Virus record (IMG/VR): IMGVR_UViG_3300028025_002290
Span: 1 to 47,942 of that record
Direction: 5' to 3' (one strand)
Source: a virus
DNA: 47,942 nucleotides
In this document: piece by piece, positions 41,778 through 47,942 of the stretch
Numbering within the stretch: the stretch's first letter is position 1
Layout: each line of letters begins with the position of its first letter
Made by a program: the position numbers and the translations under genes
Notes under the pieces: model-generated
What the model saw: only the letters and a program-made list of their open reading frames with translations
Databases searched by the model: none
Told to the model about the DNA's origin: nothing

Positions 41778-42544
41778 TGGTAAAGAAAACTGAAGTGGCT
41801 GTAGTCCAGCCTGGCGCCGTAGTGGCATTCGCAGACGACATGATGGCTGATGCCGGTCTCGGTTTCGAGAACGTATCGGCAAACGATGTCGCTATCCCGT
41901 ACCTCAAGGTGCTGCAGGCATTGTCTCCTGAACTTCGCGGAGTCACCAAGGTTGCTGGTGCTGAAGAAGGTTTGATCATCAACACCGTCACGGGTGTCTT
42001 GATGAAAGAAGTCCGCGTCATCCCATGCGCATTTAAGAAGAGTTACGTCGAGTGGACTCCTCGTGAGGCAGGCGGCGGCTTGGTGAAAGAGCACACGGAT
42101 GAAAAGATCCTTGACAAGTGCAAGAAGAACGAACGCAATCAAGACGTGTTAGCTAACGGGAACTTGATTGTCACGACAGCTTATCACTACGTGTTGGTGT
42201 TGTCTGAAAGCGGTTTTGAACGCGCGTTGATCGCCATGTCATCTACACAACTGAAGAAGTCACGCCGCTGGCTTGGTCAGATGATGGCGCTGCAAGTCAA
42301 GATTGGTGAGAAGTCATTCACCCCTCCACCGTTTAGCCATAGCTATCATTTGGGTACAGGTATGGAGACTAAGGATGCCAACAGCTGGTATGGTTGGTTG
42401 ATTAACGATCCCTCGATGGTGCAAGACAAGGGGATCTACGAGGCGGCCAAGAAGTTTGGTTTAGATGTAACTGCTGGCTTGGTAAAAGTTGCCGAGCCGC
42501 CTGCTGAAGGTGTTGTTCAAGGTGAAGACGATGTCCCATATTAA
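41774..42544 (+). CDS. Single-stranded DNA-binding-like protein
   Basis: The 256-residue protein begins with a flexible region, then VAIPYLKVLQALSPELRGVT, GLIINTVTGVLMKEVRVIPC, a central LIVTTAYHYVLVLSESGFER-type beta region, and SSTQLKKSRRWLGQMMALQV. The C-terminus is acidic and ends GEDDVPY, resembling the DDDIPF tip of bacterial SSB that recruits partner proteins. Location among polymerase, nuclease and primase genes and this tip support ssDNA binding, though no OB-fold motif is certain. AAAAGGAGCAA precedes the start; ATG 41777 is an equally possible start codon. Confidence 0.55.
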   Translation: MMVKKTEVAVVQPGAVVAFADDMMADAGLGFENVSANDVAIPYLKVLQALSPELRGVTKVAGAEEGLIINTVTGVLMKEVRVIPCAFKKSYVEWTPREAGGGLVKEHTDEKILDKCKKNERNQDVLANGNLIVTTAYHYVLVLSESGFERALIAMSSTQLKKSRRWLGQMMALQVKIGEKSFTPPPFSHSYHLGTGMETKDANSWYGWLINDPSMVQDKGIYEAAKKFGLDVTAGLVKVAEPPAEGVVQGEDDVPY

Positions 42545-42761
42545 GGACATCTTTCCGATGCTGGGTGCTGACATGGGTAAGTCTGATGGCCGAAATCCAT
42601 CGGCTACCAAGAAGGGACCTGGGCGCAAGCCCGTTGACGGACACAAGAAAGGCAAAGCTAAACGCACTGCCTTTCAAAAGGCCGCAGCAAAGGTCAAGGT
42701 AGCAGCACAGACAGCCAACGTGACTAACACGCCGCTTAAGGCGGCGGCAAGGGGGAGTTGA
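42531..42761 (+). CDS. Small basic protein
   Basis: The start at ATG 42531, preceded by AAGGTGAAGACG, lies inside the end of the SSB-like gene and gives 76 residues. The N-terminal 20 residues may fold (HIKDIFPMLGADMGKSDGRN), and the rest is Lys/Ala/Gly-rich and disordered (KKGPGRKPVDGHKKGKAKRT). Basic charge suggests DNA or RNA contact. It is translationally linked to the SSB-like gene and ends one base before the Tad2-like gene. No known family. Confidence 0.55.
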   Translation: MSHIKDIFPMLGADMGKSDGRNPSATKKGPGRKPVDGHKKGKAKRTAFQKAAAKVKVAAQTANVTNTPLKAAARGS

Positions 42762-42762
42762 T

Positions 42763-43062
42763 ATGAATTTCGGTGACGCAATTGACGCTTTGAAAAAGGG
42801 CTTTAGGGTTACTCGTGAAGGTTGGAATGGTAAGGGCATGTTTCTTATCTTGGCAGGTGGTTACACAGTCAAGAAAGCGGATCTTCGTCCTAACAGTCCA
42901 ATCGACGCGGAATTCCTTGAATCAAGGGGCCTTGAAGAGATGGAGATTCTGCCGCATATTGATATGTGGACAGTTAATGCGCATGGTCGTCAAGCTTATT
43001 TAGCTGGATGGCTTGCGTCTCAGACGGACATGCTGTCGGAAGACTGGATGATCGTCGAATAA
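42763..43062 (+). CDS. tad2: Tad2 (DUF2829) anti-Thoeris protein homologue
   Basis: The 99-residue protein is a clear DUF2829/Tad2 match. The N-terminus is MNFGDAIDALKKGFRVTREG followed by WNGKGMFLIL, and the C-terminus is PHIDMWTVNAHGRQAYLAGW then LASQTDMLSEDWMIVE, the family's GWLASQxDMLxxDW signature. Tad2 proteins form sponges that bind the cyclic ADP-ribose-type signal made by Thoeris ThsB, preventing activation of the effector ThsA. Length is typical of the family. It lies in the early block, where an anti-defence gene should be. Confirmation needs conservation of the ligand pocket; some DUF2829 members may bind other molecules. GGGGGAGTTGAT precedes the ATG. Confidence 0.8.
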   Translation: MNFGDAIDALKKGFRVTREGWNGKGMFLILAGGYTVKKADLRPNSPIDAEFLESRGLEEMEILPHIDMWTVNAHGRQAYLAGWLASQTDMLSEDWMIVE

Positions 43063-43066
43063 GTAT

Positions 43067-43086
43067 GGGGCGGCTTTGGCCGCTCC
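43067..43086 (+). other. Intergenic hairpin after the Tad2 gene
   Basis: GGGGCGGC 43067-43074 and GCCGCTCC 43079-43086 form an 8-pair stem (one G-U) around a TTTG loop. No T-run follows. Like the two UUCG hairpins, it lies between a stop and the next start, so it may serve mRNA stability or partial termination. Confidence 0.6.
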
Positions 43087-43112
43087 CTCTATCAACCAAA
43101 CGAGAAAGAATT

Positions 43113-44636
43113 ATGCTTGCACAAAGATTCATGGCGTTATTTTCCGGGCACACAGGTGCCTACGGGACCTATGACATCGATGGCAAGAATACCGGCCTTA
43201 AGGTACAGGGGACAGCAGTCACGAAACGAGCAGCAGTTACAGAGCAGCTTTGGGACGGTCATCTTGCAGGATCAAAAGGAATCGGTATTGTGCCAATCAG
43301 GGAGGACAACACATGCCTCTTTGGAGCGATTGATGTTGACGAATATAAGAATTTTGACTTAAAGGAGGCCGTTGAAGCTTGCGCCAAGGCCAAGGCGCCC
43401 GTTGCCGTGTGCCGCAGCAAATCAGGCGGCGCCCACATCTACATGTTCTTCAGCGAGCCGATACCAGCTGCTGATGTCAAACGAAAACTTGGTGAATTGG
43501 CCAGCGTGATTGGACATCCCAACTGCGAGATATTTCCTAAGCAAGATCAAGTGTTGTCTGAACGCGGTGACGTCGGCAACTGGATCAACATGCCTTACTT
43601 TGAAGGCGATCAGACCAGCCGCTATGGCGTGGCTGATAACGGCAGCCCGTTGCCGATCGAAGACTTCCTCACCTATGCCGAAGGCTTGAAGCTCACCAGA
43701 GCCAACTTCGTCAGACTCAAGTTTGCAGAAGCCAAGAGCAAGAAGCGTGCCTACAAGGATGCTCCTCCATGCATCGAGAAGCTAGCACAGACCGGCTTTC
43801 CTGAAGGTACCCGCAACAACGGCTTGTTCAACCTATGCGTCTTGGCGCGTAAGATGAAGCCAGACGATTGGCAGCCATTAGTCATGCAGATGAACATCGA
43901 TATCATGGATCCGCCACTGCCAGAATCAGAGGCCATGGGGGTCATCCAGTCGATGCAGAACAGCGACTATCAGTACACGTGCAGCAGGCCGCCTCTTCGA
44001 CCTAACTGCAACGCAGGAATGTGTCGCATGCGGAAATTTGGAGTCGGCCAGCAATCAGGAACACCTCGTCTGTCGTCACTCAGCAAGTACAACACAGAGC
44101 CTCCTATTTGGTTTCTTGACATGGACAATGGTATGCGTTTGTCGCTGTCTACAGAGGACCTGCAGAACCAGGCAGGCTTTCAGAAGCGGTGTATGGAGGC
44201 CATGAATTACATGCCGCCAAAGATGAACCAGACGCAGTGGAACCAGATGATCCAGGCGTTGCTGCAAGACGTGGTCATCATTGAGGCTCCTGAGGATGCC
44301 AGCCCCAAGGGCCAGTTCATCGACTTGCTAGAACGCTTCTGCACCGGCAAGGCGCAAGCCAAGCACCTTGATGAGATCCTCCTTGGTAAACCATTCCATG
44401 ATCGTGACGACAACAGGCACTTGTTTCGCTTGGCAGACTTCATCAACTTTCTTGACAAGCAGAAGTTTAAGGAGTTCAAGCTGAATCAGATAAGTTCTGC
44501 CATCCGTGACTACGGCGGCGAGACGCACACCTACAAGCTGAACGGCAAGCGGGCCACGGTCTGGTCTGTGCCTGCCTTCTCATTCCAGGACAAGGGTCAT
44601 CAGACTCCGGACTTCAGCAATGGCAGCCTTATCTAG
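43113..44636 (+). CDS. TOTE-type archaeo-eukaryotic primase (AEP)
   Basis: ATG 43113 (CGAGAAAGAATT upstream) gives 507 residues. The catalytic region is an AEP of the TOTE type: WDGHLAGSKGIGIVP, LFGAIDVDEYKNFD with Asp74 and Asp76 as metal ligands, PVAVCRSKSGGAHIYMFFSE (His108), and CEIFPKQDQVLSERGDVGNW. A Cys cluster (CSRPPLRPNCNAGMCRMRKF) near residue 325 probably binds zinc. The C-terminal third (LERFCTGKAQAKHLDEILLG ... GGETHTYKLNGKRATVW) is helical, then winged-helix-like. It would prime DNA replication in place of a DnaG-type primase. Two helicase genes follow directly, making a primase-helicase unit. The stop overlaps the helicase gene by 17 bases. Confidence 0.8.
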   Translation: MLAQRFMALFSGHTGAYGTYDIDGKNTGLKVQGTAVTKRAAVTEQLWDGHLAGSKGIGIVPIREDNTCLFGAIDVDEYKNFDLKEAVEACAKAKAPVAVCRSKSGGAHIYMFFSEPIPAADVKRKLGELASVIGHPNCEIFPKQDQVLSERGDVGNWINMPYFEGDQTSRYGVADNGSPLPIEDFLTYAEGLKLTRANFVRLKFAEAKSKKRAYKDAPPCIEKLAQTGFPEGTRNNGLFNLCVLARKMKPDDWQPLVMQMNIDIMDPPLPESEAMGVIQSMQNSDYQYTCSRPPLRPNCNAGMCRMRKFGVGQQSGTPRLSSLSKYNTEPPIWFLDMDNGMRLSLSTEDLQNQAGFQKRCMEAMNYMPPKMNQTQWNQMIQALLQDVVIIEAPEDASPKGQFIDLLERFCTGKAQAKHLDEILLGKPFHDRDDNRHLFRLADFINFLDKQKFKEFKLNQISSAIRDYGGETHTYKLNGKRATVWSVPAFSFQDKGHQTPDFSNGSLI

Positions 44637-46128
44637 ACCTAACATCATCTTGGGGCCTCCTGGAACCGGCAAGACAACGACGCTTATGAACATCGTCGAG
44701 TCTCTGCTGGAGAAGGGCGTCAAGCCTGATGAGATCGGCTTCATCAGCTTTACCAAGAAGGCCACCATAGAAGCCAGGGATAAGGCAAGGGCCAGGTTTG
44801 GCTTTGACGCTGATGCCATGCCGTTCTTCCGGACCATACACAGCCTGGCATTCAGGCAGCTGGGACTTAGCCGGCAGCAGGTCATGCAGTATAACCACTA
44901 CCAGGAACTTTGCGATGAACTGGGCGTTGAGATCACCGGCAGGGGCACAGGCGAAGACGGCACCCTGGTTGGCATGTCTCAAGGCGACAAGCTGCGCTTT
45001 GTTGAGGGCATGGCTAGGATCAGGTGTGTGCCACTCAAGCAGCAGTGGGAAGAATTGAATGACGACGACCTTGGCTGGTTTGAACTTGAACAGTACTCCA
45101 AGGCTCTCAAGGAGTACAAGGACAACTCAGGACTGATAGACTACACAGACATGCTGGAGTTGATGCGGTCAGAGGGATTCGTACCTAAATTGAAGGCGCT
45201 GCTTGTGGATGAGGCGCAAGACTTGTCTAAGCTGCAATGGCAGGTAGTTGAACGAATGATGGAGAAGGCTGATGAAGTTTATATTGCTGGAGATGATGAC
45301 CAAGCAATCTTTCGCTGGGCAGGAGCTGACATCGATCATTTCATATCCTTGGATGGGAATGTGCGCGTTCTTGACCAGTCGTACAGAATACCGGCGGTTG
45401 TGCACGACCTCAGCTTTGACATCATTAGATCGGTCACTAGGCGGCGGGAAAAGATTTTCAAACCTGCTGGGCACCAAGGATCCATTAACTACCACAACGA
45501 CATAGAACACGTTGACATGGGCCAAGGGACATGGCTGTTGCTTGCTAGGAATGTCTACATGCTCAGGGAATTGGTTGACTTATGCCATCGTGAGGGCTAC
45601 GCCTACGAGTGTCAAGGATTCTCACCTCGTAAGTCTGAGGCACTATTGGCCATAAGGGCCTGGGAGAAGCTGCGCAAGGGCGAATACATCGCTGCCAATC
45701 AGCTGCGCCTAGTCTATGCTCACATGTCAAAGCGGATGGTAGACCACGGCCATCTGTCCTTGAAGACACTGACCGAAGACATGGTCAACATGGACCTGCT
45801 GCACGAGAAGTACGGGCTGCAGACCAAGGCGATCTGGCACGTGGCTTTGGACCGCATCAGCGACGAGGAGAAGGAATATTTTCTCTCGGCATTGAGACAA
45901 GGGGAAGCTTTGAGTGGAGAGCCCCGCATCATGATCAGCACGATCCACGGCAGCAAGGGCGGCGAGGCAGACAACGTGCTGCTGATCACGGACCTCAGCC
46001 CTAAGACCTACAACGGATACCAAGAGAATCAAGACGATGAACTGCGCGTGTTTTATGTGGCAGCAACACGAACTAAGAAGAACCTACACATCATCACGCC
46101 ACGCACACAAAGGTACTTTGACCTATGA
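44620..46128 (+). CDS. UvrD/Rep-like superfamily 1 DNA helicase
   Basis: The 502-residue enzyme has SF1A motifs: Walker A NIILGPPGTGKTTTLMNIVE (about 8-27), motif Ia FISFTKKATIEAR, Walker B LLVDEAQDLSKLQWQ, motif III AGDDDQAIFRWAGAD, motif IV VRVLDQSYRIPAVV, motif V STIHGSKGGEADNVLLI, and motif VI LRVFYVAATRTKKNLHI. It is shorter than UvrD because the 2B domain is reduced. It unwinds DNA 3'-5' and may serve replication or recombination. The ATG is within the primase gene's end, and its own stop overlaps the next helicase by 4 bases. Confidence 0.9.
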   Translation: MAALSRPNIILGPPGTGKTTTLMNIVESLLEKGVKPDEIGFISFTKKATIEARDKARARFGFDADAMPFFRTIHSLAFRQLGLSRQQVMQYNHYQELCDELGVEITGRGTGEDGTLVGMSQGDKLRFVEGMARIRCVPLKQQWEELNDDDLGWFELEQYSKALKEYKDNSGLIDYTDMLELMRSEGFVPKLKALLVDEAQDLSKLQWQVVERMMEKADEVYIAGDDDQAIFRWAGADIDHFISLDGNVRVLDQSYRIPAVVHDLSFDIIRSVTRRREKIFKPAGHQGSINYHNDIEHVDMGQGTWLLLARNVYMLRELVDLCHREGYAYECQGFSPRKSEALLAIRAWEKLRKGEYIAANQLRLVYAHMSKRMVDHGHLSLKTLTEDMVNMDLLHEKYGLQTKAIWHVALDRISDEEKEYFLSALRQGEALSGEPRIMISTIHGSKGGEADNVLLITDLSPKTYNGYQENQDDELRVFYVAATRTKKNLHIITPRTQRYFDL

Positions 46129-47561
46129 TTGAATATAAATACAAGACCAAGCCGTTCGAGCATCAAGACAAGGACTTCTTGCTCAGCAGGGACATGGACG
46201 AATACGCCTTGTTCTGGGAGATGGGGCTTGGCAAGTCTAAGACCACGGTCGATACGGCTGCATGGTTGTACGCGACGGGCAAGATCAATGCTGTGTTTAT
46301 CCTTGGCAACAAGGGTTCGTATCGCAACTGGGTGACCAAGGAGCTACCAGAACACATGCCAGACTACATCGATTGGGTCGGTACATATTGGGACTCATCT
46401 GCCAACACAGAACTCAAGAAGAGCTACGACTTGTTGCTGACACCGATGGAGCCGTTGAAGATCTTCGTCATGAACATCGAGGCACTGGCCTTTGACCGCA
46501 GCTACAAGACGGCCGAGTCATTTGTCAACTGCCACAATACGCTGATGGTGATTGACGAATCCACGACCATCAAGAACAGGGACGCCAAGCGCACCAAGGC
46601 AGCTGTGAAGATTGGCCGCAAGGCAAACTACCGACGGATCCTGACGGGGTCCCCAGTGACCAACAACCCGCTAGACCTGTTCAGTCAGGCCTGGTTCCTC
46701 AATCCTCACCTGCTTGGCTTCACAAGCTACTACACATTCAGGGCAAAGTATGCAGAGATGGTCAAGATCACAGCTGGCAACAGGGCCTTCACTAAAGTCA
46801 AAGGCTTCAAGCACCTTGACGAGCTTACCAAGTCGATTCAGACGTGGTCGTCTAGGCGGACCAAGCTTGAATGCCTCGATCTACCAGACAAGATCTATCA
46901 ATACTACGAGGTGGAACTTACGGACGAGCAGAAGAAGCACTACAAGTCACTTCGCGAGAAGGCTATGGCTGAACTGGAAGGCCAACTGGTCTCGGCACCA
47001 ATCGTACTTACAAAGCTGCTTCGGCTCCATCAGTTGGTGTGCGGCCACCTCACAACGGACGATGGCACGGTTATTCCCATCGAGAACAATAGGATGAAAG
47101 CCCTCATGGAGGTGCTCGATGAAGCGTCTGGCAAGGTCATCATCTGGGCAACCTATAGGGCAGACATCAACGACATTGCAGCAGCCCTACAAGAAGAGTA
47201 TGGCAAGCATGCAGCAGTGTCTTACTTTGGCGACACGACTGGCGAAGATAGACAGGAAGCTGTCCGCAGGTTTCAGACAGATCCGGAGTGCAGGTACTTC
47301 GTGGGCAACCCCCAGACCGGCGGCTTTGGTATCACGCTGACCGCGGCGACTAACGTGGTCTACTACAGCAACAGCTACAACCTAGAGCATCGTCTGCAGT
47401 CTGAAGACCGTGCCCACCGGATTGGTCAAAAGCACGCGGTGACTTACGTGGACTTGATCTGCAGGAAGTCGGTCGACGAGAAGATCGTCAAGGCGCTGCG
47501 CGAGAAGAAGATGCTGTCGTCTAAAGTACTTGGCGACGAGTGGAAAGAATGGCTTAGCTAG
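46125..47561 (+). CDS. SNF2-like superfamily 2 helicase
   Basis: The 478-residue protein has SF2/SNF2 motifs: FEHQDKDFLL, Walker A YALFWEMGLGKSKTTVDTA, motif Ib VMNIEAL, Walker B LMVIDESTTIKN (DEST instead of DEAH), motif III RRILTGSPVTNNPLDLFSQA, motif IV VIIWATYRADIND, motif V GGFGITLTAATNVVYYSNSY and motif VI QSEDRAHRIGQKHAVTYVDL. Such phage enzymes remodel DNA-protein complexes or help replication and recombination. It ends the rightward replication operon; its last 4 bases overlap the end of a leftward gene. Confidence 0.9.
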   Translation: MIEYKYKTKPFEHQDKDFLLSRDMDEYALFWEMGLGKSKTTVDTAAWLYATGKINAVFILGNKGSYRNWVTKELPEHMPDYIDWVGTYWDSSANTELKKSYDLLLTPMEPLKIFVMNIEALAFDRSYKTAESFVNCHNTLMVIDESTTIKNRDAKRTKAAVKIGRKANYRRILTGSPVTNNPLDLFSQAWFLNPHLLGFTSYYTFRAKYAEMVKITAGNRAFTKVKGFKHLDELTKSIQTWSSRRTKLECLDLPDKIYQYYEVELTDEQKKHYKSLREKAMAELEGQLVSAPIVLTKLLRLHQLVCGHLTTDDGTVIPIENNRMKALMEVLDEASGKVIIWATYRADINDIAAALQEEYGKHAAVSYFGDTTGEDRQEAVRRFQTDPECRYFVGNPQTGGFGITLTAATNVVYYSNSYNLEHRLQSEDRAHRIGQKHAVTYVDLICRKSVDEKIVKALREKKMLSSKVLGDEWKEWLS

Positions 47562-47746
47562 TCCTTGATCCGAAGGAAGAAGGACATAAAGATGTCGTGG
47601 GACATTGTGCGCAGGGCGCTGCCAGGAAAGAACTGGTCTGGCCAGCCCTGTTCCTTGTCCTTAAGGATATACAGGCGCATACCGTTGTCGTACTCAAGGC
47701 TCAAGCCGTTCTCTTGGGCGATCTTTTTTGCTATAGCTACACGCAT
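47558..47746 (-). CDS. Small leftward gene, unknown function
   Basis: This is the only convincing minus-strand gene. Its ATG (complement of 47744-47746) is preceded on that strand by GAAAGGAACTAACC, a good ribosome site with 7-base spacing. The 62-residue product (VAIAKKIAQENGLSLEYDNG, then LYILKDKEQGWPDQFFPGSA) folds plausibly as helix-beta-beta-helix and has no membrane segment. It converges with the SNF2 gene and diverges from the gene at 47920, so control region B serves both directions. It might be an early regulator, but no DNA-binding motif is evident. Confidence 0.65.
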   Translation of the reverse strand: MRVAIAKKIAQENGLSLEYDNGMRLYILKDKEQGWPDQFFPGSALRTMSHDIFMSFFLRIKD

Positions 47747-47919
47747 GGTTAGTTCCTTTCAAGCCACATTTTACTACGTACTGCAGCAGTGCGCACAATT
47801 AAATTCTAGTATAAGTCCTAGTAAATATTTTGCAGAGAATGCGCGCAGTGCGCAGTTTTGCACTAGAATCAATCCCATGCACAGCATGTCGCGGTGCTAA
47901 GAAAGAAGAAAGGTTCATC
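47747..47919 (+). promoter_or_regulatory. Divergent control region, copy B
   Basis: The 173-base stretch contains GTATAAGTCCTAG at 47809-47821 and the 24-base block at 47863-47886, spaced exactly as in copy A (54 bases start to start). TAGAAT at 47864-47869 is preceded at 17 bases by GCGCGC (47841-47846). GCAGTGCGCA occurs twice (about 47786-47795 and 47845-47854), and TGCGC-GCAGT-GCGCA is an inverted repeat, so a repressor or activator may bind here. The leader GAAAGAAGAAAGGT (47901-47914) matches copy A. Confidence 0.65.
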
Positions 47920-47942
47920 ATGGAAATCACTGTACGCATCAC
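47920..47942 (+). CDS. 5' end of a gene cut by the window (partial)
   Basis: ATG 47920 follows the conserved leader with AAAGG seven bases upstream. Only MEITVRI is visible. It is under control region B, which repeats the signals of the DUF932 gene, so it is probably expressed at the same early time. No identity can be given. Confidence 0.6.

Noticed and set aside
42763-43062. Calling this gene a general hypothetical protein
   Set aside because: The GWLASQxDMLxxDW ending and WNGKGMF start match DUF2829/Tad2 too well to leave unnamed.
1-47942. CRISPR array, insertion sequence or prophage attachment site
   Set aside because: No regular short repeats with spacers, transposase, terminal inverted repeats or integrase were seen.

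Overview
The window is one contiguous stretch of a tailed double-stranded DNA phage genome. Virion, lysis and replication genes are packed head to tail with 1 to 20 base overlaps, and there are no ribosomal, tRNA or cellular housekeeping operons. All but one supported gene lie on the + strand. The set and order of virion genes (scaffold, major capsid, P22-gp4/SU10-type adaptors, a nozzle-like protein, then four very large internal/ejection-type proteins, no tape measure, no contractile sheath) suggest a short-tailed, podovirus-like particle with a T7-like order in its late half. Strong Shine-Dalgarno sites and roughly balanced base composition fit a Gram-negative, perhaps freshwater, host; that host guess is weak. 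Large terminase, portal, integrase and RNA polymerase genes are not visible, so the window is probably not the whole genome.

Region 1 (1-8.9 kb): end of an upstream gene, two small genes, a GroES-like co-chaperonin, scaffold, decoration candidate and major capsid protein. A strong terminator-like hairpin follows the capsid gene. Then come beta-rich virion proteins, three small Lys/Gly-rich basic proteins, and a gp4-like adaptor. Region 2 (8.9-14.5 kb): two long fibre genes, the second ending in an S74 self-cleaving chaperone domain, and small accessory genes. Region 3 (14.5-16.6 kb): lysis and membrane cassette with a 3TM holin and an M15 endolysin, including a gene that appears to start at ATT. 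Region 4 (16.6-33.9 kb): SU10-type adaptor, fibre-like protein and nozzle-like protein. These are followed by an acyl carrier protein and a complete beta-ketoacyl-ACP synthase, then a GNAT-like gene in the position of T7 gp13, then four internal virion proteins.

Region 5 (33.9-34.2 kb): terminator and control region. Region 6 (34.2-47.6 kb): early/middle genes. They encode DUF932, a methyltransferase, a MazG-like protein, a nucleotide kinase fused to a UDG-like domain, a ThyA-family enzyme with dCMP-hydroxymethylase-like residues, dCMP deaminase, family A DNA polymerase, a VRR-NUC nuclease, an SSB-like protein, a Tad2 (anti-Thoeris) homologue, a TOTE-type AEP primase and SF1 and SF2 helicases. 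Region 7 (47.56-47.94 kb): one small leftward gene and a second copy of the control region that precedes the 34.2 kb gene, driving a gene cut by the window end.

The most unusual feature is the ACP/ketosynthase pair at 20.3-21.7 kb. It is translationally coupled into the virion operon, next to a possible acyltransferase-fold protein and immediately before the proteins expected to enter the host envelope. I infer, without proof, that it supplies or alters an acyl group during late infection, possibly on a virion protein.
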